Numbered from the stretch's first letter, positions 1 to 6,702 are shown. The stretch is DNA of 7,882 bases from Campylobacteraceae bacterium (GCA_031276365.1 JAISNG010000032.1:1-7882), one strand, 5' to 3'. The notes: generated by a model from the letters alone, not told the origin. Numbers and translations are program-made.

Positions 1-243
1 CACGATTTTAATATCAGCAACAAGTGCGGCAGTTAGTCTCCATGCCATCAAACTATATAACTGCCTTAATTGTGTGCCAAAAATGGCGATTTTATCGTAA
101 ACCGCTCTCTCAAAAAATGGATATACATCCCGCCTCTTTACCTTTATGTAGAACACGCTTATTGGAACGTCAGTAGCAAAATTTACTGCGATTTTATCGT
201 TCAATACGCTTTCAAAACAACAAAAATCAATTTTACTTAACAT
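1..243 (-). CDS. Hypothetical protein, 5' part only (runs off left edge)
   Basis: An open frame on the minus strand starts with ATG at 243-241 and stays open for all 81 codons to the window edge. The protein begins MLSKIDFCCFESVLNDK and continues with a mixed charged/hydrophobic sequence (VFYIKVKRRDVYPFFERAVY, then LRQLYSLMAWRLTAALVADI). An in-frame TAA four codons upstream leaves this ATG as the only reasonable start. I see no good Shine-Dalgarno, only a weak GGTAAAA further upstream. There is no signal peptide or clear transmembrane helix, and I do not recognise the family. It follows the AsmA-like gene on the same strand after about 60 bp with no convincing terminator, so the two could be co-transcribed. 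It could itself be a fragment, but continuous coding and ordinary composition favour a real gene. Confidence 0.55.
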   Translation of the reverse strand, partial: MLSKIDFCCFESVLNDKIAVNFATDVPISVFYIKVKRRDVYPFFERAVYDKIAIFGTQLRQLYSLMAWRLTAALVADIKIV

Positions 244-303
244 GTACCAAATATTTTACCACGTACATGAAGAAGCACGGCTTTAATCTACACACCGTCC
301 TTA

Positions 304-2286
304 TCAAAGTTTTTCAAGTAGTTTATTGAGTCCTCTGCCTATCTCTTTTTTCACTTTATCTTCAATATATTGCGACCCAAGCGTAACTTTCGGTTTACTG
401 CCCGTACCCGTAACTTTGCCGTTGATGTCTGTTTTTTCTACCTGCGCATTAAATGGTATATCCAAAACTCCGCTCGTGATTTTGCCCTCGGCGACGTTTA
501 GTGTTACTTTTTTGCTCTTTGCATCAAACAAAAATTTTATTTTTTCATTGTCTATAGCGCCGTCAAGCATGATATTTTCATAAGTTTCAGCAGTGATGTC
601 AAAGCCGCTGAACGCCTTTATCAAATCCCCAAGCTGTGTTTGTGTCAAATGTCCGCTTGGACTTTCAGCCTTGAAATTGCCTTTGCTTGTACTAACATTA
701 TAATCAGCCTCAAGTTTTATTTTTGCGTCAAATATTTGCGGATAACTTAACATCTTTAAAAATTCAAGCGCGGACAAGTTAGCACCGTTGATTTTGGCTG
801 TGTCGTTTTCAAAAACAAAATTGACATTTCCGCCCAAAGTATCGCTTTTGCCGCTTATTTTTGGCACTTTGTTTTTATATTCCGCTTCACCGCTCAGTGC
901 AAGTGCGCCTATCATCTTTTGCCCCGTTATGCCGTCAAATTTGGAGAGGTCTTTTATGTCGGCAAAGTATATTGATTTGAGATCACTTTTGGCTGTATCG
1001 AAAGTGCCTTCAAATTTTTCAAGATTTGCCAGAGATGATAAAAATTTTACATTGAATTTCAGGTTATTTCCGTTCATAGTTACATTTGACTTTGCGCTAA
1101 AATCGCTCTTTGGAAGCGTTAAATCGAACTCTCTTTTCGTAACCACGCTGTTTATGAGACCATTTGTCAAATCCACATCAATAACGCCTTTTTTGTTTGC
1201 GAGCGAGCTAAACTCTGCTTTTAGATTTAGAGCTGCATCGACGTAAGAGGGTTTGACAAGTATGTTTAAAATTTCGGATATTTTTGCGTTTGTCAAGCTT
1301 GCCGTAAGTTTGTCGTTGCTAAATTTCAGTGCAAGTTTTCCGTCCGCAAGATTGTCGCTGTTTACGTCGGCTTCTATTTTATCCTGTGCATACTTGACAT
1401 TGCCGTAAAACGAGGCCGCGCCTTGGAGCGCAATACCTGCAAAAGATTCAAACTGTTTTAAGTTTGGAATATCAAGGCCATATGCGCTTGAAGTCTCAAA
1501 AGTGTTAATATTGACCTTCAAATCATTAGCCTTAAAATACACCAAAGACGAGGTAAAATCTACAGTGCCGACCAAATCATAAGCGTTGGAGAGTTTAAAA
1601 TCAGCAGAAGTTTCATATGAAATGTCGTTCGCAAGCGTTACGTTAAACTCTTTTTTCAGGGCATTTTTATATATCACACCGTTATTTACATGCAAAACCG
1701 CACTGCCGTCAAGCTCGTTTTTCTCGTTTGGATTGATGTGTATTGTGGCAGAAAACACGCCGTCTGTGTATATCGGCTGCCCTAAAACAGCCAAAACTTT
1801 CGCCAACTTCAGATTGTCTGTATCGGCGTTGATGACAACAGGTTTGAAATCCTTCAAAACAGCGTCAAATCTCAAAGCCGCTCCGAAAATATCGCCCGTA
1901 CCGTTAATATTTATATCCTTAAGATTGCCTGCGGTCTCTCCATTGAGCGTCAAAGGCTCATTTATCTTAATACCGCTGATTTCAGGCAGCTTGTCAGCAT
2001 TGACCGAATAGTTTATGTCAAATGATTGGTTAAATAGATTTATCTCTCCTGCCGCTTTGGCTTTGATACTCTCCAAAACCACCGCTTCAACATCTATAGA
2101 GTTCATTCTCAAATAAAATTTATCCAGCCTTATATCCATACCGCTCGCCTCTTTAGCCTTTTTCTCTATGATAGGCTTCAAAATTCCATTTCCAGTATCC
2201 GTAAAAAGCAAACCATATACAAGCGCTATTGTAAGCACAACGAAAACCAAAACGCCAAATAGAAAAATTTTAAGAATTTTTCTCAT
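304..2286 (-). CDS. AsmA/TamB-like inner-membrane-anchored periplasmic protein
   Basis: This is a 660-aa protein starting MRKILKIFLFG. Residues about 5-27 form one N-terminal transmembrane helix, followed by a long periplasmic region of alternating polar and hydrophobic beta-strand sequence with repeated short motifs (LNGNxLKF, ADVNSDNLADGKL, LSALEFLKML). The C-terminus has GTGSKPKVTLG and an amphipathic lysine-rich tail. This architecture, with anchor, beta-rich groove and a length near AsmA or YhjG, fits AsmA-like/TamB-related proteins, a family implicated in envelope biogenesis and phospholipid transport. That role is inferred from family resemblance, not from catalytic residues. An in-frame GTG at 2298 would add four residues but lies inside the Shine-Dalgarno (AAAGGTGG, about 2302-2295), so ATG 2286 is preferred. 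The gene ends with tandem stops TGA-TAA. It is divergent from groES, and the HAIR site at 2322-2342 lies only about 36 bp upstream of its start, so heat-shock control is possible. Shorter opposite-strand frames inside it are shadows. Confidence 0.8.
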   Translation of the reverse strand: MRKILKIFLFGVLVFVVLTIALVYGLLFTDTGNGILKPIIEKKAKEASGMDIRLDKFYLRMNSIDVEAVVLESIKAKAAGEINLFNQSFDINYSVNADKLPEISGIKINEPLTLNGETAGNLKDININGTGDIFGAALRFDAVLKDFKPVVINADTDNLKLAKVLAVLGQPIYTDGVFSATIHINPNEKNELDGSAVLHVNNGVIYKNALKKEFNVTLANDISYETSADFKLSNAYDLVGTVDFTSSLVYFKANDLKVNINTFETSSAYGLDIPNLKQFESFAGIALQGAASFYGNVKYAQDKIEADVNSDNLADGKLALKFSNDKLTASLTNAKISEILNILVKPSYVDAALNLKAEFSSLANKKGVIDVDLTNGLINSVVTKREFDLTLPKSDFSAKSNVTMNGNNLKFNVKFLSSLANLEKFEGTFDTAKSDLKSIYFADIKDLSKFDGITGQKMIGALALSGEAEYKNKVPKISGKSDTLGGNVNFVFENDTAKINGANLSALEFLKMLSYPQIFDAKIKLEADYNVSTSKGNFKAESPSGHLTQTQLGDLIKAFSGFDITAETYENIMLDGAIDNEKIKFLFDAKSKKVTLNVAEGKITSGVLDIPFNAQVEKTDINGKVTGTGSKPKVTLGSQYIEDKVKKEIGRGLNKLLEKL

Positions 2287-2321
2287 TTTGTATCCCACCT
2301 TTATTTTTTATATATAAATAA

Positions 2322-2342
2322 CTTTAGTCAAATAAACTCAAG
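2322..2342. promoter_or_regulatory. HAIR-like operator (putative HspR site)
   Basis: CTTTAGT, seven bases (CAAATAA), then ACTCAAG. The HAIR consensus bound by the MerR-family repressor HspR is CTTGAGT-N7-ACTCAAG, so 13 of 14 arm positions match with exact spacing. It lies about 27 bp upstream of the groESL -35 box and 36 bp upstream of the AsmA-like start. In Helicobacter and Campylobacter, HspR represses chaperone operons, so this placement is biologically sensible. Regulator identity is inferred; hspR is not in the window. Confidence 0.75.
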
Positions 2343-2368
2343 TATTATGATTTTACTTGCATTAGGTA

Positions 2369-2397
2369 TTGACATTTTACACCAAATATTGTAAAAC
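2369..2397 (+). promoter_or_regulatory. groESL sigma-70 promoter
   Basis: The -35 hexamer TTGACA (2369-2374) matches the sigma-70 consensus exactly. A 17-bp spacer follows, then TAAAAC (2392-2397), a 4/6 match to the -10 consensus. Predicted transcription starts near 2404, inside the CIRCE-like operator and about 48 bp before the groES start. The combination of ideal spacing and repressor-site overlap supports it as the main operon promoter. Confidence 0.65.
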
Positions 2398-2438
2398 TCC
2401 GTCACTCATTTAAGTTGAGTTCTAAAAAACAATATTTG
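2383..2438. repeat. 10-bp inverted repeat framing the CIRCE-like site
   Basis: CAAATATTGT (2383-2392) and its exact reverse complement ACAATATTTG (2429-2438) flank the CIRCE-like operator, with a centre only about 1.5 bp from the CIRCE centre. Transcribed, only the right half would lie in the leader. The arms could be an extra operator or assist DNA looping, or this could be chance in AT-rich DNA. Confidence 0.5.
2399..2425. promoter_or_regulatory. CIRCE-like operator (putative HrcA site)
   Basis: CCGTCACTC, nine bases, then GAGTTCTAA. The CIRCE consensus is TTAGCACTC-N9-GAGTGCTAA. The right arm matches 8/9, the left arm 5/9 including the whole inner CACTC, and the N9 spacer is exact. It covers the predicted transcription start, the usual place for HrcA repression of groESL. 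Degenerate outer left-arm bases are common in Campylobacterota as I recall them. The hrcA gene is not in this window. Confidence 0.75.
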
Positions 2439-2451
2439 TAGGACGAATAGC

Positions 2452-2721
2452 ATGAAATTTCAACCACTAGGTCAACGAATCTTAGTTGAGAGAGTTGAAG
2501 AACAGACAACTACTACGTCAGGCATAATTATACCTGATAATGCAAAAGAAAAACCTTTGCATGGAACGGTACAAGCCGTAAGTGACGAAGTTAAAGAGAA
2601 AAAATTGGTCAGTGTGGGCGATACTGTCGTATTTGCTAAGTATTCAGGCTCTGAAATTACGCTTGATAAAAAGACCTATTTGGTCATGAGCATCGAAGAT
2701 GTGCTCGGAATTTTAAAATAA
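2452..2721 (+). CDS. groES: Co-chaperonin GroES (Hsp10)
   Basis: An 89-aa protein beginning MKFQPLGQRILVER, the typical GroES N-terminal strand, and ending YLVMSIEDVLGILK. Residues about 15-35 form the glycine-containing mobile loop with the hydrophobic GIII segment that contacts the GroEL apical domain, and a GDTVVFAKYSG stretch follows at about 56-66. Length is slightly short of E. coli GroES (97 aa) and normal for this group. GroES forms the heptameric cap on the GroEL ring in the cytoplasm and is needed for the folding cycle. The Shine-Dalgarno AGGA (2440-2443) is eight bases before the ATG. It is the first gene of the groESL operon, nine bases from groEL, downstream of HAIR and CIRCE-like operators. 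No anomalies. Confidence 0.98.
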   Translation: MKFQPLGQRILVERVEEQTTTTSGIIIPDNAKEKPLHGTVQAVSDEVKEKKLVSVGDTVVFAKYSGSEITLDKKTYLVMSIEDVLGILK

Positions 2722-2730
2722 GGATAAACC

Positions 2731-4365
2731 ATGGCAAAAGACATAAAATTTTCAGACAATGCTAGAAACGAACTGTATGAGGGCGTTAAAAAACTAAATG
2801 ACGCCGTGAAGGTTACAATGGGACCAAGAGGCAGAAATGTTCTTATCCAAAAGAGCTTTGGCGCTCCGTCTATCACAAAAGACGGCGTAAGCGTAGCTAA
2901 AGAGATTGAGTTGAAAGACCCCGTACAAAATATGGGCGCGGCGCTTGTACGCGAAGTTGCCAGCAAAACCGCGGACCAGGCAGGCGACGGCACAACAACT
3001 GCTACTATTTTAGCTCATGCAATTTTCAAAGAGGGATTAAGAAACATCACTGCAGGCGCTAATCCTATCGAAGTAAAACGCGGTATGGACAAGGCGGTAG
3101 AGGCGATTATAGCCGAACTTAAAAATATTTCAAAAAAAGTAAAAGATAAAAAAGAGATAGCGCAAGTTGCAAGCATCTCTGCAAATTCCGATGCAAAAAT
3201 CGGCGAACTTATCGCTGATGCGATGGACAAAGTCGGCAAAGACGGCGTTATAACGGTAGAAGAGGCAAAAGGCATTCAAGATGAACTTGATGTAGTTGAG
3301 GGAATGCAGTTTGACAGAGGTTATCTCTCTCCGTATTTCATAACAAATGCCGAAAAGATGGAAGTCGCGCTTGACAATCCGCTTGTACTTTTATATGACA
3401 AAAAGATAACAAACCTTAAAGATTTACTCCCTGTGCTTGAGCAGGTTCAAAAAACAGGCAAACCGTTGCTTATCATAGCAGAAGATATCGAAGGCGAGGC
3501 TTTGGCTACGCTTGTTGTAAATAAACTTCGCGGCGTCCTAAATATAGCTGCTGTAAAAGCTCCAGGATTTGGCGACAGAAGAAAAGCTATGCTTGAGGAT
3601 ATCGCTATCCTTACGGGTGGAGAAGTTATTAGTGAAGAGCTTGGACGCACGCTTGAGAGCGCAACGTTAAATGACCTTGGCAAAGCCAGCCGCATAGTTT
3701 CCGACAAAGATAATACAACTATAGTAAACGGCGCGGGCGACAAGAAAAAAATTGACGCAAGAATCGCTCAAATCAAAGCGCAGATTTTGGATACGACAAG
3801 CGATTACGACAGAGAGAAATTGCAAGAAAGACTTGCAAAACTTAGCGGCGGCGTAGCTGTCATAAAAGTCGGCGCGGCTACCGAAACAGAGATGAAAGAG
3901 AAAAAAGACAGAGTTGATGACGCGCTTTCAGCCACAAAAGCAGCTGTTGAAGAGGGCGTTGTTATAGGTGGTGGCGCGGCGTTAATCGTAGCCAAATCCA
4001 AAATCAAACTAAATCTTGAAGGCGACGAGGCTATCGGCGCTGACATAGTAACGAGGGCATTGAAAGCGCCTTTGAAACAGATAGCCGAAAATGCTGGCTT
4101 TGATGCAGGCGTTGTTGCGAACAATGTTGAACTCAGCAAAGATAAAAATTTCGGATTTAATGCAGCTACAGGACAATATGTGGATATGTTCAAAGAGGGT
4201 ATCATCGACCCTGTAAAAGTGGAGAGAATCGCTCTTCAAAACGCAGTTTCAGTCGCAAGTTTGCTTTTGACGACAGAGGCTACCATCAATGAGATAAAAG
4301 AGGAAAACCAGCATCACCATGCGCCTGATATGGGCGGTATGGGTGGTATGAGCGGAATGATGTAA
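2731..4365 (+). CDS. groEL: Chaperonin GroEL (Hsp60)
   Basis: A full-length 544-aa group I chaperonin, which forms the double-ring ATP-dependent folding chamber with GroES in the cytoplasm. Visible landmarks include GPRGR (31-35) of the nucleotide site, D51 in DGVSV, D86 in AGDGTTTATI and D397 in RVDDAL, equivalent to E. coli D52, D87 and catalytic D398. The cpn60 signature AAVEEGVVIGGG is at 404-415. The C-terminus carries the usual GGM-rich tail (MGGMGGMSGMM), preceded by a three-histidine patch (QHHHAP, 527-532). The Shine-Dalgarno TAAGGA overlaps the groES stop, six bases before the ATG, so the pair is tightly coupled. A strong terminator follows 17 bases after the stop. The gene is intact, with higher GC than the region downstream, and is vertically inherited core DNA in appearance. 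Confidence 0.99.
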   Translation: MAKDIKFSDNARNELYEGVKKLNDAVKVTMGPRGRNVLIQKSFGAPSITKDGVSVAKEIELKDPVQNMGAALVREVASKTADQAGDGTTTATILAHAIFKEGLRNITAGANPIEVKRGMDKAVEAIIAELKNISKKVKDKKEIAQVASISANSDAKIGELIADAMDKVGKDGVITVEEAKGIQDELDVVEGMQFDRGYLSPYFITNAEKMEVALDNPLVLLYDKKITNLKDLLPVLEQVQKTGKPLLIIAEDIEGEALATLVVNKLRGVLNIAAVKAPGFGDRRKAMLEDIAILTGGEVISEELGRTLESATLNDLGKASRIVSDKDNTTIVNGAGDKKKIDARIAQIKAQILDTTSDYDREKLQERLAKLSGGVAVIKVGAATETEMKEKKDRVDDALSATKAAVEEGVVIGGGAALIVAKSKIKLNLEGDEAIGADIVTRALKAPLKQIAENAGFDAGVVANNVELSKDKNFGFNAATGQYVDMFKEGIIDPVKVERIALQNAVSVASLLLTTEATINEIKEENQHHHAPDMGGMGGMSGMM

Positions 4366-4382
4366 TCTTGCCCAAGCTTTTC

Positions 4383-4415
4383 AAAACCCTTGTAATTTTA
4401 TATACAAGGGTTTTT
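4383..4415 (+). terminator. Rho-independent terminator of groESL
   Basis: A perfect 12-bp stem, AAAACCCTTGTA (4383-4394) with TACAAGGGTTTT (4403-4414), around an 8-base loop and finishing in a run of five T. It begins 17 bases after the groEL stop and clearly ends the operon. Because the stem starts with four A, it could also terminate minus-strand transcription. Confidence 0.92.
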
Positions 4416-4557
4416 ACCTATTCTTCTCTATAACAGCTATTATATAGCCAAATTACCCATCGTTTTTCCATGTTATGCAAGTTTACGGAAGATGAAATTA
4501 AGTTATTACAGTTTGTTGTTTGTAGCAATTTTTTTATTTTTTTAATTTTATTACGAA

Positions 4558-4588
4558 TATAATAACTATAATCATTTTCTTGAAGGAG
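4558..4588 (+). promoter_or_regulatory. -10 boxes and RBS of the broken lipoprotein gene
   Basis: Two perfect TATAAT hexamers (4558-4563 and 4567-4572) lie just upstream of a strong Shine-Dalgarno GAAGGAG (4582-4588), six bases before ATG 4595. No good -35 box is visible in the T-rich DNA upstream, which is usual for Campylobacterota promoters. The 140 bases before it (4416-4557) hold no gene I can support. Confidence 0.55.
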
Positions 4589-4594
4589 TATTTC

Positions 4595-4938
4595 ATGGAT
4601 AGTTCGCGTCGTTTTTTTTACAAAAACAGCTCTTTCTTTAGCAATTTTACTTTTTCTTTTTGGCTGCAATACGGTTGAAACTTCAACAACTGCCGAATAT
4701 AACTGGCTTATTGTTGAACATGATGCAAACAAGCGCACTGTTAAGTTTATCCATACAAACAATGAAGCCGTAACTGTCGTCTTAAAATATAGAAGGCGAT
4801 AAATAAAGATATACAACAGTTGAGGGCGAGACTATTTTGGTTATACCATCTACCGAATATGAAATTAATCATACATCGCATAAGTTATAATTTTCTAAAA
4901 ACAGCGAAGGCGATATGTTCTTTACATTTTCGGAATAA
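4595..4938 (+). pseudogene. Broken small lipoprotein gene (T8-tract frameshift)
   Basis: A strong RBS precedes ATG 4595, which opens MDSSRRFF and then runs into eight T (4612-4619). In the native frame it stops soon after. Removing one T restores a textbook lipoprotein signal: MDSSRRFFTKTALSLAILLF followed by LFGC, with the lipobox cysteine codon at 4665-4667, then a mature part starting CNTVETSTTAEYNWLIVEHD. A second slip of one base near the AAAA at about 4783-4786 moves reading to a third frame (IEGDK, then RYTTVEGETILVIPSTEYEI, then FSKNSEGDMFFTFSE), interrupted by TAA at 4804 and 4888 and ending with TAA at 4936. The rebuilt product is about 114 aa, beta-rich and surface- or periplasm-anchored. 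I do not recognise the family. The T8 tract alone could mean phase variation, but the later stops argue for decay. An opposite-strand frame over 4418-4816 is a shadow. Confidence 0.7.
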
Positions 4939-4956
4939 AAATAGTTATGAATAATT

Positions 4957-5160
4957 ATGAAATTATTTATAATAAAGATAGTTTTCAAGTGGTATGATTT
5001 CTTTCATTGTGTCAAAGTTGCGAATCTTGCGCTCTGTTATACATGAGCTGTGGAGCATACTGGTACTTCTATCGTTATAACTAAATCGCTATGTATTGGC
5101 TGTAAAAATTGTACTCAAGTATGTAGCCCACAAGCATTTAGAGTTTTACTAAAAGTTTAA
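4957..5160 (+). pseudogene. Remnant of a 4Fe-4S ferredoxin-domain protein
   Basis: One frame from 4957 to the TAA at 5158 is interrupted only by TGA at 5044. After the TGA it reads AVEHTGTSIVITKS and then CIGCKNCTQVCSPQAFRV. This has the C-x2-C-x2-C-x3-C spacing of a 4Fe-4S cluster (cysteine codons at 5092, 5101, 5110 and 5122). The usual proline directly after the fourth cysteine is shifted by one (CSP). Downstream it ends after LLKV, so there is no second cluster half. There is no RBS before the ATG at 4957, so the upstream 29 codons may be chance. It is probably a fragment of a larger iron-sulfur oxidoreductase, whose identity I cannot give. A selenocysteine reading of the TGA has no support I can see. 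Confidence 0.5.
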
Positions 5161-5172
5161 CTGTAAAAATCC

Positions 5173-5200
5173 AAAAAGCAGCTAATATTTGGTGCTTTTT
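5173..5200. terminator. Terminator-like hairpin after the ferredoxin remnant
   Basis: AAAAAGCA (5173-5180) pairs with TGCTTTTT (5193-5200) across a 12-base loop, 12 bases after the remnant's stop. The stem is AT-rich and short, and its T run forms the 3' arm. It could work in both directions. It may be the surviving terminator of the gene that once ended here. Confidence 0.5.
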
Positions 5201-5326
5201 ATTTATATGATATTTATCTTAAAATTATAAAAACTGTTTTGTTGCAAAATTACTCATTTGTAAAATCATAATATTATCAAAAGTTACATGTATCTTGAAA
5301 TTTTCTTTCGTTATGTGCTTTATGTC

Positions 5327-5361
5327 TATAATGAAAAAACAATGAAATAATTCATAAGGAG
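5327..5361 (+). promoter_or_regulatory. Orphan -10 box and strong RBS
   Basis: A perfect TATAAT (5327-5332) with a TG dinucleotide just upstream is followed 23 bases later by AAGGAG (5356-5361). No ATG, GTG or TTG sits at a usual distance after the RBS; the codon in the right place is ATA (5367). The same AAGGAGAC string precedes the genes at 6342 and 6760. This looks like an initiation region whose gene has been lost. Confidence 0.5.
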
Positions 5362-5366
5362 ACAAT

Positions 5367-5423
5367 ATAACGCAAATTTACGAACCAAACCGCGTTTTCA
5401 GTAAAGAGGCGCGTATGAAATAA
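5367..5423 (+). pseudogene. Truncated gene start, possibly acetyl-CoA synthetase N-terminus
   Basis: Reading from ATA 5367, six bases after the orphan RBS, gives (I)TQIYEPNRVFSKEARMK and then TAA at 5421. The pattern aromatic-x-P-x-x-x-F-S-x-x-A-x-hydrophobic-K resembles the first residues of acetyl-CoA synthetases of Campylobacter as I remember them. Nothing after the stop continues that protein in any frame I read. The simplest explanation is a deleted acs-like gene that kept its promoter, RBS and about 18 codons, with the start mutated ATG to ATA. The stretch is short, so the family assignment is weak. Confidence 0.3.
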
Positions 5424-5643
5424 ATCGGCAGTTGTTTTAAAACGGTAATAATATTTAGAAGCAATTATTATTTTGCCACTCCTGTATGAGTGATATTTTC
5501 GCAGGAAGTTATCACGAGAAATGCGGAAATCCAAAAAATAAAAAACAGACAAAAAAATCGCAAAAATATTTTTTTACCCTTGATTTTGGCTTTGGAATTG
5601 ATTAAAATATTATTGTGCATAAAAAATATTTTAATGGAAAATC
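5424..5643. other. Intergenic stretch without a supported gene
   Basis: This AT-rich DNA has several stops in all frames except one plus-strand frame from 5490 that runs into the Sel1-like gene in another frame. That frame has no RBS, no recognisable domain and overlaps a better gene, so I do not call it. Small inverted repeats are present: CACTC/GAGTG around 5477-5492 and AATAATA/TATTATT just before. The area may hold more eroded coding DNA that I cannot identify. Confidence 0.5.
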
Positions 5644-6269
5644 ATGAAAGCAGTTTTGAAGTGGTTAATCGGCGGGGCGCTGTTTGGCAATTTAGTTTTG
5701 GCTGGTGATTTTGACGAAGCCAAAAAAATTTATGCAAACGGTGATTATGACAAAACCGCGAAGATTTACAAAAAAGCCTGCGATAAAGAACATACCAAGG
5801 GCTGCGTCAAACTTGGGCACATGTATTTTTTCGGCAGAGGAGTAGAAAAAGACAACATAAAAGCTTTTAAATTATTTGAAAAAGCCTGCAATGATGGAAG
5901 AGTAACAGGCTGTCACAGTCTTGCACATATGTATTATAACGGCATCGGCGGCGTAGAGAGAAATAACATCAAAGCTTTTGAATTATTGGAAAAAACATAC
6001 AGATGGATGAGTTACTGATAGCTGCGTTTTTCTGGGAATTGCATACTCGGAGAATCCGTGGAATTTTGGCGTGAAAGAAAATGAAACCACGGCAGCTAAA
6101 TTTTTTACAAAAGCCTGCAACGGTAAAAATGCTGAAGGCTGCCTTCGTTTGGGATATATATGATGATTGGAAAGATGACGATAAAGCTATTGAATATTAC
6201 AAAAAAGCGTGCGATTGGGGAGAGAGAATTGATAAACAGTTAGGGTGCAGCTATTATGAAATTAAATAA
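5644..6269 (+). pseudogene. Frameshifted Sel1-repeat / Hcp-like cysteine-rich exported protein
   Basis: The first segment (5644-6018) encodes MKAVLKWLIGGALFGNLVLA, a clear signal peptide with likely cleavage after A20. It is followed by Sel1-type repeats with paired cysteines seven residues apart (C46/C54, C82/C90; KKACDKEHTKGC, EKACNDGRVTGC). That is the disulfide pattern of Helicobacter cysteine-rich proteins (Hcp). At about 6010-6017 a one-base shift moves to a second frame (DSCVFLGIAYSENPWNFG, later TKACNGKNAEGCLRLGYI). At the TATATAT run near 6156-6163 a second shift leads to a third frame (DDWKDDDKAIEYYKKACDWG) ending at 6269. Correcting both gives about 208 aa with five repeats. The third repeat has tyrosine for its first cysteine. 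Sel1/Hcp proteins are exported helical repeat proteins that mediate protein contacts. Only a weak GGAA precedes the ATG. Decay is favoured over sequencing error because neighbours also have lesions. Confidence 0.82.
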
Positions 6270-6297
6270 ATTTTTTAATTTTGGTGTGCTGTAAAAG

Positions 6298-6319
6298 TGC
6301 AAATGCGAACCGCTTTGCA
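6298..6319. repeat. Hairpin / inverted repeat upstream of the sigma-4-like gene
   Basis: TGCAAA-T-GCG, AAC, CGC-TTTGCA: nine paired bases per arm with one bulged T and a 3-base loop, ending 12 bases before the Shine-Dalgarno of the gene at 6342. No T run follows, so it is not a standard terminator. It could be an operator for the HTH protein encoded next, or a leader hairpin affecting translation. Confidence 0.55.
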
Positions 6320-6341
6320 ATAAATATTTAAAGGAGACTTC

Positions 6342-6701
6342 ATGAAAACGGCTGAAATCGACATGAGAAAATCATTTGAAGATATCTATTTTGATTTTGA
6401 GGAAAATACAAAAAATTATCAGACAACATCAAGAAAAAAACGCATTAATTTGACGTATGAGCAGACGCAGCAGTTGGAAGAGTTAAACGAAAAATATGCT
6501 GATTTGAAAGACAAACCTTGCGAATATTACGAACAAAGAGCGATGATAGCTTTCGGCGTATGCACAGAATTGACTTTAGAGGAGATAGGCTGGGCGCTTT
6601 GCATCACAAGAGAGCGCGTAAGGCAGTTGTGTGGACAGGCTGTGAAAAAACTGCGCAATCCGAAAGTCTGCGTTAAATTAAGAAAAGACAGGGATTTGTA
6701 A
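6342..6701 (+). CDS. Stand-alone sigma-70 region 4 HTH protein
   Basis: A 119-aa protein with a strong RBS (AAGGAGA, 6331-6337) five bases before the ATG. Residues 77-106 (LTLEEIGWALCITRERVRQL and on to KKLRNP) are a close match to the sigma-70 region 4 helix-turn-helix that reads the -35 element. They follow the family signature except for C97 where glutamate is usual, and they keep the recognition-helix R90, E91 and R94. Regions 2 and 3 are absent: the N-terminal 75 residues are charged and helical (YEQTQQLEELNEKYADLKDK) with no -10 recognition domain. It is therefore more likely a DNA-binding regulator, anti-sigma-like partner or phage/element-type control protein than a sigma factor able to open promoters. 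Five cysteines (60, 74, 87, 97, 110) are notable for a cytoplasmic protein of this size. It is the only intact gene of the AT-rich region. Confidence 0.8.
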   Translation: MKTAEIDMRKSFEDIYFDFEENTKNYQTTSRKKRINLTYEQTQQLEELNEKYADLKDKPCEYYEQRAMIAFGVCTELTLEEIGWALCITRERVRQLCGQAVKKLRNPKVCVKLRKDRDL

Positions 6702-6702
6702 G

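Noticed and set aside
326..2011. Three plus-strand open frames inside the AsmA-like gene
   Set aside because: They lack RBS and domains, and have serine/phenylalanine/leucine-rich shadow composition from the opposite strand of a well-supported gene.
2676..4239. Several minus-strand open frames inside groES/groEL
   Set aside because: They are antisense shadows of a highly conserved chaperonin and show no independent coding signs.
4418..4816. Minus-strand 132-aa frame
   Set aside because: It is antisense to the lipoprotein pseudogene, where the plus strand has a strong RBS, signal peptide and lipobox; it would also begin inside that gene with no RBS.
5044..5046. Possible selenocysteine TGA in the ferredoxin-like remnant
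   Set aside because: There is no RBS at the upstream ATG, no evident SECIS-like hairpin right after the TGA, and all neighbours are decayed, so an ordinary stop is simpler.
5490..5708. Plus-strand 72-aa frame (MIFSQEVITRN...)
   Set aside because: It overlaps the signal peptide of the Sel1-like gene in another frame, has no RBS and no recognisable domain.
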